A stretch of 51,983 bases of DNA from Streptomyces sp. TRM49041. GTDB taxonomy: Bacteria; Actinomycetota; Actinomycetes; Streptomycetales; Streptomycetaceae. Each line of letters opens with the position of its first letter. Position 1 is the stretch's first letter. Of the stretch, positions 8,820-19,384 are shown piece by piece. Below the pieces are notes generated by a model. That model searched no databases, was not told the DNA's origin, and worked only from the letters and a program-made list of their open reading frames with translations. The position numbers and the translations under genes are program-made. Location of the stretch: positions 1-51,983 of the forward strand of contig NZ_VSRY01000074.1 of the NCBI RefSeq assembly GCF_008271805.1, read 5' to 3'.

Positions 8820-10529
8820 GTGAGAGCCGCGCCGACGATTCTGCATCTGGACATGGATGCGTTCTACGCCGCCGTCGAACAGGCGGCGAAACCGAGTCTG
8901 CGCGGAAAGCCCGTGATCGTGGGCGGGCTGGGCCCGCGCGGGGTCGTCGCCACCGCTTCGTACGAGGCGAGGCGGTTCGGTGTGCGGTCGGCCATGCCCA
9001 TGGCGCAGGCGAGGCGCCTCGCGCCCAACGCCGCGTACCTGGTGCCGCGCTTCACCGTCTACCGGACGGTGAGCGGGCAGGTCATGGAACTGCTCGGCCG
9101 GCTCTCGCCGCTCGTGGAGCCGCTGAGCCTGGACGAGGCGTTCGTGGACCTGGAGGCAGGGGGCGTCGCCGATGACGCGGCGACGGCGAGGGCGGTCGGC
9201 GAACAGCTCCGCGCGGACATCTACCGGGTCACCGGCCTGACCGGGTCCGTGGGGCTGGCGGGTTCCAAGATGCTTGCGAAGATCGCGTCCGAGGAGGCCA
9301 AGCCCGACGGGCTCCTACTGATCGAACCGGGGACGGAGCGGGCTCTGCTGGGGCCGATGGGCGTCCGGACACTGCCCGGCGTGGGGCCCGCCACGGCGGA
9401 GCATCTGCGGCGGGCCGGCATGACGACGGTGGCCGACCTGGCCGAGGCGGGCGAGGACGAGCTGGTGCGGCTCCTGGGCAGGGCCCACGGGGCGTCCCTG
9501 TACGAGATGGCCCTGGGCCAGGACGACCGGCCGGTGGTGGCGGAGCGGGACGCCAAGTCGGTGTCCGTGGAGGACACCTTCGACGTGGACCTGCACGACC
9601 GGGTGCGCGTGCGCTGGGAGGTGGAACGGCTCGCCGAACGGTGCGTGCGCAGACTGCGGGAGGCGGGGCGCTCGGGGCGGACGGTCGTGCTGAAGGTACG
9701 GCGGTACGACTTCTCGACCCTCACCCGCTCCGAGACCCTGCGGGGGCCGACGGACGACCCCGTGGTGGTACGGGAGGCCGCCGCACGGCTGCTGGACGCG
9801 GTGGACACCACGGGCGGGGTCCGCCTGCTGGGCGTCGGCGTCAGCGGCCTGGCCGACTACACCCAGGAGGACCTCTTCGCCCAGGCGGCACATGAGGAGG
9901 AACCGGCGCAGACGCCGGACGGGGTCGTTGCCGCGGGCACCGCGCCTGCGGCACGCAGGGGTGAGCCCACGGCGGCCCCGGCCGGCACCGGTGCCCCCGA
10001 AGCCGGTGGGACGGGCGGCCGGGGGACGGATGCGCGTGTGACGCGAGACAGCGGCGAGGACTCCGTGGCAGGTACGCCCGGTGCCGCGCTGCCGGCCGGG
10101 GGCGGCGGGCAGGTGGTGGTATCCGAGGGTGGCGGGTCGGGTGAGGGCGCCGACGACGGTGTGCCCGGTACGGCGGCTCAGGGCGCGGTCGGCGGCGACG
10201 CCGGGGCCGCTGCGCACGGCGGAGGCGGCGCGGGGGCGCCGGGGAGCGGTGCGGAGGCACCGGGGGAGCGGCGGTGGGTGGCCGGGGGCGATGTCCGGCA
10301 TGCGGTGTACGGGGCCGGGTGGGTGCAGGGGAGCGGGCTGGGCCGGGTCACCGTGCGGTTCGAGCAGCCCGGATCGGCGCCCGGGAGGGTGCGGACCTTC
10401 CGGGTGGACGATCCCGAGCTGGAGCCCTCGGAGCCGCTTCCCCTGGTGCCGGGCGGTCAGTCGTCGCCGTCCGCCAGCTTGCCGAAGGACGTGTCCGGGG
10501 AGCCGGTGCCCGGCAGGTCCAGGCCGTAG
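8820..10529 (+). CDS. dinB: DNA polymerase IV with extended C-terminus
   Basis: 569 residues, against about 350-400 for usual DinB. Y-family error-prone polymerase for translesion synthesis. Catalytic motifs are intact: LDMDAFYA near residue 10 and SLDEAFVD near residue 103; the helix-hairpin-helix (LPGVGPATAEHLRRAGM) is near 182 and the little finger follows to about 350. Residues about 365-485 are a Gly/Ala/Pro-rich linker, and 490-555 form a small extra domain (GGDVRHAVYGAGWVQGSG ... VTVRFEQP) that resembles the Tudor-like C-terminus of PcrA/UvrD helicases. The GTG start has no clear ribosome binding site. The last 73 bases overlap the convergent gene at 10457. Confidence 0.88.
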   Translation: MRAAPTILHLDMDAFYAAVEQAAKPSLRGKPVIVGGLGPRGVVATASYEARRFGVRSAMPMAQARRLAPNAAYLVPRFTVYRTVSGQVMELLGRLSPLVEPLSLDEAFVDLEAGGVADDAATARAVGEQLRADIYRVTGLTGSVGLAGSKMLAKIASEEAKPDGLLLIEPGTERALLGPMGVRTLPGVGPATAEHLRRAGMTTVADLAEAGEDELVRLLGRAHGASLYEMALGQDDRPVVAERDAKSVSVEDTFDVDLHDRVRVRWEVERLAERCVRRLREAGRSGRTVVLKVRRYDFSTLTRSETLRGPTDDPVVVREAAARLLDAVDTTGGVRLLGVGVSGLADYTQEDLFAQAAHEEEPAQTPDGVVAAGTAPAARRGEPTAAPAGTGAPEAGGTGGRGTDARVTRDSGEDSVAGTPGAALPAGGGGQVVVSEGGGSGEGADDGVPGTAAQGAVGGDAGAAAHGGGGAGAPGSGAEAPGERRWVAGGDVRHAVYGAGWVQGSGLGRVTVRFEQPGSAPGRVRTFRVDDPELEPSEPLPLVPGGQSSPSASLPKDVSGEPVPGRSRP

Positions 10530-10822
10530 TGGCGGTACAGCTGGACCTCCTGCTCGGGGGAGAGGTGCCGGCCGACGCCGAAGTCCGGGGCGTCCTTGAT
10601 GAGGGCGCGTTCGTACGGGACGCGCAGGCCGTTGTCGACGAGTTCGCTCGGCTCCAGCGGGACGAACGCGTCGCGGCCGAACAGCCCCGTCCGTACGGCC
10701 GCCCATTCCGGCACGCCCGTCGCGTCGTCCAGGTACACCTCGTCCACCGTGCCGATCTTGTGGCCGTCGCGGTCGAACGCCTTGCGCCCGATCAGGCTGC
10801 GCGGGTCGATGTCGGTCTGCAC
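10457..10822 (-). CDS. PRC-barrel domain protein
   Basis: 121 residues. The PRC-barrel occupies about residues 8-75 (LIGRKAFDRDGHKIGTVDEV, VPEWAAVRTGLFG, FVPL). The rest ends in LSPEQEVQLYRHYGL, common in actinobacterial stress-associated PRC-barrel proteins. Start is GTG at 10822 with GGAGGA 6 bases upstream. It is convergent with dinB and overlaps its 3' end by 73 bases. Molecular role is not known; PRC-barrels usually bind RNA or protein partners. Confidence 0.83.
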   Translation of the reverse strand: MQTDIDPRSLIGRKAFDRDGHKIGTVDEVYLDDATGVPEWAAVRTGLFGRDAFVPLEPSELVDNGLRVPYERALIKDAPDFGVGRHLSPEQEVQLYRHYGLDLPGTGSPDTSFGKLADGDD

Positions 10823-10942
10823 AGTTCCTCCAGCCGGTCACAACTGGTCCGTAAACACTACGAAAGAGCACAACCGTGACGTCGGCCACTCGAGGGATCG
10901 GCCCGGAACCTCGCTGGTAGGCTGGCAATGGCCGCTGACCCT

Positions 10943-11152
10943 GTGCGGGAGAGTCCTCCGGAGAAACCTTTCCGGAGGCGCCGAAGGAGCAAATCCTCCC
11001 CGGAATCTCTCAGGCCCCTGTACCGCACGGACGAGGTCACTCTGGAAAGTAGAGCGGGCGTCGGACGGCACCCGCTCTCACCGACGGTGAAAGCCGTGCG
11101 CCGACCCCCGCCGGGCCGGGCATGGTGAAGCTCTCAGGTTGAGATGACAGAG
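10943..11152 (+). promoter_or_regulatory. Tandem glycine riboswitch
   Basis: Two glycine aptamers in series before gcvP. Aptamer 1 runs about 10943-11028: outer stem GTGCGG / CCGCAC, conserved core GCCGAAGGAGCAA at about 10980 and CTCTCAGGCCCC near 11007. Aptamer 2 runs about 11040-11152: outer stem CTCTG / CAGAG, CACCGACGGTGAAAGCC core and GCTCTCAGGTTGAGA. A possible -10 (TAGGCT, 10918-10923) lies upstream. The known role of this class is to switch on glycine cleavage genes when glycine is high. Confidence 0.9.
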
Positions 11153-11221
11153 GGGGAGGCCGTCCGGGCACCCGCGCCGCGGTGCCCCTCGAAGGTCGCT
11201 ATGACCAGGAGGCCCCCGTAC

Positions 11222-14107
<2,886 letters not shown>

Positions 14108-14149
14108 GGCTGAGCTGACGCGGTAGCCGCGGCAGGTGAGGTAGGCGTC

Positions 14150-14187
14150 GGGGCCGGTGCGGAGGTGGTCACCTCCGCACCGGCCCC
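14150..14187 (+). terminator. gcvP terminator
   Basis: 17-bp perfect stem (14150-14166 with 14171-14187; inner arm GGAGGT / ACCTCC) and a 4-base loop, 42 bases after the gcvP stop. It can also serve the convergent DUF5999 gene. Confidence 0.8.
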
Positions 14188-14222
14188 TTCGCCGTTCCGG
14201 TGTCCGGCCGTGTCACCGGGCG

Positions 14223-14429
14223 CTACGCGGCCGTCGCCACCCGCGCCGCGGTCAGCGGCCGGTGCGGCGCGATGATCTGCCCGTCCGGCAGCAGCTCGCC
14301 GGTGTCCTCGAAGAGGAGGACGCCGTTGCACAGCAGGCTCCAGCCCTGCTCCGGGTGGTGCACCACGACTCGGGCGGCCTCCCGGTCGGCGGAGTCGGCG
14401 GTCGGGCAGGATGGCTGGTGCTGGCACAT
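14223..14429 (-). CDS. DUF5999 family small protein
   Basis: 68 residues starting MCQHQPSCPTADSADREAA and containing WSLLCNGVLLFEDTGELL and IIAPHRPL, matching a family conserved in Streptomyces. The CQHQPSCP stretch with its His and Cys residues could bind metal, but no function is known. The start at 14429 fits the conserved length; an upstream in-frame ATG at 14486 would add 19 residues not typical of the family. Upstream (14430-14757) lies a non-coding stretch holding a small hairpin AACCACCC / GGGTGGTT at 14611-14635 and the palindrome GGACTAGTCC at 14651-14660. Confidence 0.82.
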   Translation of the reverse strand: MCQHQPSCPTADSADREAARVVVHHPEQGWSLLCNGVLLFEDTGELLPDGQIIAPHRPLTAARVATAA

Positions 14430-14696
14430 GGCTGGGATCTTTCGCTGCGGTGTGGAGTCTGTCCTGCGGCTCGATGCGTTGCTCATGGCCGCCCCCCGTC
14501 TTTCGATCGGTCCGTTCCCAGTGTTGCCCCACGGGCCTGATTCCGCAGGGATTTCGCGGCAGCTCTTCTTACTGCTGAAGGACGTATCACCCGCGCGGAT
14601 GGTTCAACCCAACCACCCTGTCACTTCGGGTGGTTCGGCGTGGCCGAAGCGGACTAGTCCGCACGGGTCAGGGGGTGTACGCAGGATCCGCAGCAC

Positions 14697-14729
14697 GGTG
14701 CCCCACGCCCCGGAGGGGCGTGGGGCACC
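14697..14729 (-). terminator. Terminator of the gene at 14758-15423
   Basis: Perfect 15-bp stem GGTGCCCCACGCCCC / GGGGCGTGGGGCACC with a 3-base loop, located 28 bases beyond the stop of the minus-strand gene. Confidence 0.8.
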
Positions 14730-14757
14730 CGCTGAGCGGCCTGTTCTCCGGTGGTGG

Positions 14758-15423
14758 TCAGGCCGTCGAGCCGAGCAGCGGCGGTGGTACGAGCCGTACG
14801 GCGAGCCGCGGCAGCAGGTCCGCGACCCGTTGCGGGCGGTGCGCGGCGATCCCGGGCGGCGCGGGCGCCAGCGGGATCAGCACGTCCGCCCCGTCCGGGG
14901 CGCCCCCGGCGGGGTCGGCTTCGGTGTCGCCGTGCAGCCAGAGCGTGAGCATGTACAGCTCGGGCACCGACAGCAGACGCGGCTGCCAGGAGGACTGGAC
15001 CGCCTCGGCCTGGCGCAGGGCCCGTTCCGTGGAGGCGATGTACGGCCCCTCGAAGAAGTGCGAGAAGGACCAGCCGCCGGGCGTGGGCAGGGTGTCCGCG
15101 GCGGCCAGGGACAGCTGCCCGCCGCGGATCAGGAACCGCCAGCCGACGAGCCGGGTGCGGGGCGTGCCGGCCGGTCCGGGGGCCGGGGCGGCGACGCCGG
15201 GAACACCGGGAACGTCGGGAACATCGGGAACGTCGGGAACATCGAGAACGTCGAGAACGTCGAGAACGTCGAGGACATGGACGGGTAGCGGGACCTCCGC
15301 GGTGAGGGGCCCCTGGACGGAGCGCAGCGCTGGGGTGCTGGCCTCGCGGACGGCGGGGGAGCCGAGGGCCGCGAGGACGCTGTGCAGGGCAGGCGTGGGC
15401 GCCTGGGAGACGTGAAGCGGCAT
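14758..15423 (-). CDS. Hypothetical protein with LDV/PDV tripeptide repeat
   Basis: 221 residues, family not recognised. The N-terminal 45 residues (MPLHVSQAPTPALHSV, LTAEVPLPVHV) lead into a run of LDV and PDV tripeptides (about residues 48-72), then a 120-residue globular-looking part (RLVGWRFLIRGGQLSLAAADT, WSFSHFFEGPYIASTERAL, VPELYMLTLWLHGD). No signal peptide or membrane segment is seen. The start at 15423 is chosen because GAGAGG lies 9 bases upstream. The repeat is encoded by nine 9-bp units. Single gene with its own terminator. Confidence 0.7.
   Translation of the reverse strand: MPLHVSQAPTPALHSVLAALGSPAVREASTPALRSVQGPLTAEVPLPVHVLDVLDVLDVLDVPDVPDVPDVPGVPGVAAPAPGPAGTPRTRLVGWRFLIRGGQLSLAAADTLPTPGGWSFSHFFEGPYIASTERALRQAEAVQSSWQPRLLSVPELYMLTLWLHGDTEADPAGGAPDGADVLIPLAPAPPGIAAHRPQRVADLLPRLAVRLVPPPLLGSTA
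15201..15281. repeat. 9-bp tandem repeat inside coding sequence
   Basis: Nine units of a 9-base repeat (variants GAACGTCGG, GAACATCGG, GAACGTCGA) in a row. Being a multiple of three it adds or removes whole Leu-Asp-Val or Pro-Asp-Val tripeptides without shifting frame, so it may vary in length between strains. Confidence 0.85.
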
Positions 15424-15907
15424 GGTGGGTCGCCTCTCAATCAAGAGACAGGGGGGTGAAGCGTGGGTGGGTGCGGACGGCGCTGTCAGCAGCGGGGCCG
15501 AAGGGGGTCCGGGGCGCCATGCCGGGGCGCCGGGTCTCAGCCTCGTGGGCGGAGTTTATACGACAAATGTTCACGTCGTGTTTCGGCTAGCCGTTCCCGA
15601 TAACTCCGTCAAGGCCGCATCACGTCTCGATTCCCGGCCTTTTCCTCCGCATATTCCTGGGGTGCGCGACTCCTGCCTGCAATATTCTCCGCAGCGTGGA
15701 CGGCTGAATCTCATTGACGTTTTTCACCACGCCGCCCGGAGAGATCTGCTAGCCGTGCCATGCCTCCGGAATGTGCCGGACGCCCGATCGGGCCAGACTA
15801 GTGGCGAAGCCCTCTCCACGTCGGAGTTACGGATCGTCCGGGCTGGGCATCATCGTCCCTGACGCGAGCGGCGACCGCGTGCCGCCCACTCGAGGAGGGA
15901 CACTTCG
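15424..15907. other. Intergenic region between divergent genes
   Basis: 484 bases with no convincing gene. The stretch 15545-15660 is AT-richer than its surroundings (TTTATACGACAAATG) and probably holds the promoter of the minus-strand gene; its complement reads TATAAA near 15560. TTGACG at 15714-15719 has no well-placed -10. Short open frames here lack ribosome binding sites and biased third positions. Confidence 0.4.
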
Positions 15908-17431
15908 ATGGGGGAGAAGGTCGTGGCGGGCGGGTTCGACCTGGCCGATCGGCAGAGGTACCGGAGGAAGCTGCGGCGGTGTCTCCAGGCACTGGACCGG
16001 CTCTTCGCGGAGAAGCGGTTCGACCGACCCAGGAATCTCATGGGGCTCGAGATCGAGCTGAATCTGGCCGGCGCCGACGGCCTGCCCCGGATGATGAATA
16101 CCCAGGTGCTGGAGCGCATCGCCAGCCGGGATTTCCAGACCGAACTCGGAATGTTCAATCTGGAGGTGAACATCGCCCCGCACCGGCTCGGCGGCCACGT
16201 TCTCTCGCGGCTCGCCGAGGAACTGCGCACCGGCCTCGGATATGCCCAACGCAAGGCCGAGGAGTTGGGCGCCGGCATCGTGATGATCGGCATTCTGCCC
16301 ACGCTCACCCGGCAGGACGTGGACCTCGCGAACATCTCCGACGTCGACCGCTACATGCTGCTCAACGATCAGATGGTCGCCGCCCGAGGCGAGGACTTCG
16401 CCCTGGAGATAGACGGCGTCGAGCGGCTCCGCTGCACGGCCGCCTCCATCACCCCCGAAGCCGCCTGCACCTCCGTACAGCTGCACCTCCAGGTCACCCC
16501 GGCGCGCTTCGCCGACGTGTGGAACGCGGCGCAGGCCGTCGCCGCGGTCCAGGTGGCGGTCGGCGCCAACTCGCCGTTCCTGTTCGGCCGCGAGCTGTGG
16601 CGCGAGACCCGGCCGCCGCTCTTCCAGCAGGCCACGGACACCCGGCCGCCCGAACTGCAGGCGCAGGGCGTCCGGCCGCGCACCTGGTTCGGCGAGCGGT
16701 GGGTGGAGTCCGCGTACGAGCTCTTCGAGGAGAACCTGCGCTACTTCCCCGCCCTGTTGCCGCTCTGCGACGACGAGGACCCGCTGCGCGTCCTCGACGA
16801 CGGGGGCGTCCCCTCCCTCCAGGAACTCGTCCTGCACAACGGCACCGTCTACCGCTGGAACCGGCCCGTGTACGGCGTGATGGACGGCATCCCGCATCTG
16901 CGCGTCGAGAACCGCGTGCTGCCCGCCGGGCCCACCGTCGACGACGTGATCGCCAACGCCGCCTTCTACTACGGGCTCGTGCGCGCGCTCGCCGAGGACA
17001 GCAGGCCCGTGTGGAAGCGGACGCCCTTCGCCGACGCGGCCGCCAACTTCGACGCCGCCTGCCGGTACGGCATCGACGCCGAGCTGCGCTGGCCCCGGCC
17101 CGGCCGCGGCGGCGGCGTCACCGCCGTACCCGCCGTGAAGCTCGTACGGGACGAACTGCTTCCGCTCGCCGCCGCCGGCCTGGACGCCTGGGGCATAGAA
17201 CCCGCCGACCGGGACCGCAGCCTCGGCATCATCGAGGAGCGGTGCCGGCGCCGCGTGAACGGCGCCTCCTGGCAGGTCGAGACATTCCACCGGGCCCAGG
17301 AGGCGGGCCTCGACCGGGACGCGGCGCTCACCGCCACCGCCCGCCGCTACCGCGAGCTGGCGCTGCGCGGCGACCCCGTCCACACCTGGTCCGTACGCTT
17401 CCCGGGGCCGTACCCGCAACGGACCCGCTGA
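15908..17431 (+). CDS. Glutamate-cysteine ligase family protein (GCS2 type)
   Basis: 507 residues. Matches the GCS2 carboxylate-amine ligase family, which joins glutamate and an amine using ATP. Recognisable parts include the ATP/metal-binding start GLEIELNL (residue 46 region), ELGMFNLEVNIAPH near residue 80, HLQVT near residue 195, and HLRVENRVLPAGP near residue 332. RBS GAGGAGGG lies 9 bases before the ATG. The true substrate is uncertain: actinobacteria make mycothiol with a different ligase, and GCS2 members in Streptomyces are often of unknown role. Confidence 0.8.
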   Translation: MGEKVVAGGFDLADRQRYRRKLRRCLQALDRLFAEKRFDRPRNLMGLEIELNLAGADGLPRMMNTQVLERIASRDFQTELGMFNLEVNIAPHRLGGHVLSRLAEELRTGLGYAQRKAEELGAGIVMIGILPTLTRQDVDLANISDVDRYMLLNDQMVAARGEDFALEIDGVERLRCTAASITPEAACTSVQLHLQVTPARFADVWNAAQAVAAVQVAVGANSPFLFGRELWRETRPPLFQQATDTRPPELQAQGVRPRTWFGERWVESAYELFEENLRYFPALLPLCDDEDPLRVLDDGGVPSLQELVLHNGTVYRWNRPVYGVMDGIPHLRVENRVLPAGPTVDDVIANAAFYYGLVRALAEDSRPVWKRTPFADAAANFDAACRYGIDAELRWPRPGRGGGVTAVPAVKLVRDELLPLAAAGLDAWGIEPADRDRSLGIIEERCRRRVNGASWQVETFHRAQEAGLDRDAALTATARRYRELALRGDPVHTWSVRFPGPYPQRTR

Positions 17432-17524
17432 GGAGGCTCCGGAGCGTCCACCGGGACCCGTTCGCACACCGCGTGCCGCCGTCGGGCAAGCTGGACCGCG
17501 CGAGATCCACGAACGGAGGCTGGC

Positions 17525-18331
17525 GTGCGGACAGATGGAGAGCGGGCGGCCGGAGGGGCCGGTATTCCGGCGACCGGTGACATGCACAGGACCCTGCGGT
17601 CCGAGACGCTGATCGTGCTGGCGCTGTCCCTCGGCGCGAGCGCGGTCCACTCGCTCATCAGCTTCGTCGGATCGCTGACGAAGCCCGGCGGCCTGAAGGA
17701 GCAGACGGCCACCCTCAACGGCTCGATCGCCCCCGGACGGCCCTGGCTGGACCTCTCCCTGCAGCTGTTCTACATCGCCACGGCCCTCGTGCCGGTCGTG
17801 CTGGTCGCACATCTGCTGCTCCGGGAGGGCGCCGGGATGCGGGCGATCGGCTTCGACCGGCGCGCGCCCTGGCCGGACCTCGGGCGAGGGGCGCTCGTCG
17901 CGGCGGCGATCGGCAGCACGGGGCTCGCCTTCTACCTGGTGGCGCGGGGGATCGGCGTCAACCTCACAGTGGTGCCCGAGGCGCTGCCCGGGGAGTGGTG
18001 GAAGTACCCGGTGCTGATCCTTTCGGCGATCCAGAACTCCGTCGTGGAGGAGGTCATCGTCGTCGGCTACCTGCTGCGCAGGCTGGGGCAGCTGGGCTGG
18101 TCCCCGATGGCGGCGCTGGCCGCGAGCTCGGTGCTGCGCGGCTCGTACCACCTCTACCAGGGCATCGGGGGGTTCATCGGCAACATGGCCATGGGCGTCG
18201 TGTTCGTGCTGCTGTACCGGCGGTGGGGGCGGGTCGGGCCGCTGGTGGTGGCGCACGCGCTGCTCGACATCGTGGCGTTCGTCGGGTACGGGCTGCTGAA
18301 GGGAAAGGTCGGCTGGCTGCCCGAGCCGTGA
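17525..18331 (+). CDS. CPBP-family intramembrane metalloprotease
   Basis: 268 residues with about eight hydrophobic segments. The Abi/CPBP core is present: motif 1 VVEEVIVVGYLLRRL (two adjacent glutamates; the usual arginine two residues before Gly is replaced by V), motif 2 RGSYHLYQG, motif 3 VVAHALLDIVAF. Such proteases relate to type II CAAX prenyl endopeptidases and often act in peptide maturation or immunity. Start is GTG with GGAGG 5 bases upstream. Two strong hairpins follow. Substrate unknown. Confidence 0.82.
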   Translation: MRTDGERAAGGAGIPATGDMHRTLRSETLIVLALSLGASAVHSLISFVGSLTKPGGLKEQTATLNGSIAPGRPWLDLSLQLFYIATALVPVVLVAHLLLREGAGMRAIGFDRRAPWPDLGRGALVAAAIGSTGLAFYLVARGIGVNLTVVPEALPGEWWKYPVLILSAIQNSVVEEVIVVGYLLRRLGQLGWSPMAALAASSVLRGSYHLYQGIGGFIGNMAMGVVFVLLYRRWGRVGPLVVAHALLDIVAFVGYGLLKGKVGWLPEP

Positions 18332-18349
18332 GCCGGCGGCCGACCGAGC

Positions 18350-18420
18350 CGTGACCGTCCGGCCGGGCTCCGAGCCCGGCCGGACGGTCACGTCGGCCGG
18401 GTCCGCGTCCCGGCCGACGT
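18350..18420. terminator. Paired back-to-back terminators
   Basis: Two adjacent hairpins between convergent genes. The first has a stem of about 19 bp (18350-18368 with 18374-18392) and a 5-base loop; the second has a 12-bp stem, ACGTCGGCCGGG at 18390-18401 with its complement at 18409-18420. They share three bases at the junction, so the two cannot form completely at once. Confidence 0.82.
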
Positions 18421-18424
18421 CCCC

Positions 18425-19234
18425 TCAGACGAGCAGGTCGCCCTCGATGACCGTGACGGCCCTGCCCGTCAGCAGCGTGCGCTCGCCGCGCAGGGCGGTG
18501 CGTACGACTCCGGTACGGGCGCCGCCCTGGAGTCCGGTCAGGTCGTCCCGGCCGAAGCGGGCCGACCAGAACGGGGCCAGGGCCGTGTGCGCGCTGCCGG
18601 TGACCGGGTCCTCGTCGATGCCGACGCGGGGGAAGAAGCAGCGCGACACGAAGTCATGGCCGCGTGCCGGGTCCTCGGCCGGGGCCGTGGCGATGACACC
18701 CCGCTTTGACAGCTCAGCGATGGTGGCGTGGTCCGGGGCCAGTGCCCGTACGGCCTTCTCGTCCCGGAGCTCCACCAGCAGGTCGCCGATGTGGGCGGCC
18801 GTGTCGTGCACGGACAGGACCTCGGCCCCGAGCGCGTCCGCGAGACCTTCGGGCGCGTCGACCGGGGTGAGCGTGGAGGTGGGGAAGTCCATCGTGATCG
18901 TGCCGTCCTCGCCCGCCGTCGTGGTGAGGACACCGCAACGGGCGGCGAAGCGCACGGTGCCGGTGGCCCGGCCGGTGGTGTGCAGCACATGCGCGGTGGC
19001 CAGAGTGGCGTGCCCGCACATGTCGACCTCGGTGACCGGGGTGAACCAGCGCAGCGCCCAGTCGGCGTCGCCGCCGGGCGGGAGCGGGTGTGCGAAGGCG
19101 GTCTCGGAGAGGTTGACCTCCGCGGCCACCTTCTGGAGCCGGTGGTCGTCGGGGAAGGCGTCGAGGAGCAGTACGCCCGCGGGGTTGCCGGAGAAGGGAC
19201 GGTCGGTGAAGGCGTCGACGATACGAATCCGCAT
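18425..19234 (-). CDS. PhzF-family isomerase
   Basis: 269 residues from ATG 19234 (GTG at 19240 is also possible). The PhzF/diaminopimelate-epimerase fold is clear: NPAGVLLLD, catalytic glutamate in NLSETAF (about residue 43), FTPVTEVDMCGHATLA, and DEDPVTGSAHTALAPFW near the end. Despite the family name there are no other phenazine genes, so it is probably a small-molecule isomerase of unknown substrate. No Shine-Dalgarno is seen. TACGGT (complement of 19242-19247) lies 7-8 bases before the ATG, suggesting a leaderless mRNA. Confidence 0.87.
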   Translation of the reverse strand: MRIRIVDAFTDRPFSGNPAGVLLLDAFPDDHRLQKVAAEVNLSETAFAHPLPPGGDADWALRWFTPVTEVDMCGHATLATAHVLHTTGRATGTVRFAARCGVLTTTAGEDGTITMDFPTSTLTPVDAPEGLADALGAEVLSVHDTAAHIGDLLVELRDEKAVRALAPDHATIAELSKRGVIATAPAEDPARGHDFVSRCFFPRVGIDEDPVTGSAHTALAPFWSARFGRDDLTGLQGGARTGVVRTALRGERTLLTGRAVTVIEGDLLV

Positions 19235-19339
19235 GGACACGACCGTATGGCCTGGGTGAAACCACAGGCCAAGGCCAATTCGTCGTCGCTGGACCGGAAA
19301 TCATGCCGTGAGTCGTTGGCGAGCGACCTATTCCGATAT

Positions 19340-19369
19340 ATCGTTGAAGCATCGCGACAGATCAACGAT
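19340..19369. promoter_or_regulatory. Inverted repeat, probable PadR operator
   Basis: ATCGTTGA at 19340-19347 and TCAACGAT at 19362-19369 form a perfect 8-bp inverted repeat with a 14-base spacer, ending just before the ribosome binding site of the PadR gene. The palindrome CGATATATCG at 19334-19343 overlaps its left arm. PadR regulators usually repress their own gene through such sites. Confidence 0.6.
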
Positions 19370-19384
19370 GGAGGGAGCGTAGTG

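Noticed and set aside
11144..11221. Upstream ATG of gcvP
   Set aside because: It lies within the second glycine aptamer and has no proper ribosome site; ATG 11222 has AGGAGG at 9 bases.
15201..15281. Possible CRISPR-like array
   Set aside because: Units are 9 bases without spacers and lie in frame in a gene; they code tripeptides.
15422..15862. 146-codon plus-strand frame
   Set aside because: No codon bias, overlaps the start and promoter region of the minus-strand gene, no ribosome site.
18425..19234. Phenazine biosynthesis cluster
   Set aside because: PhzF-family proteins are widespread; no other phz gene is nearby.
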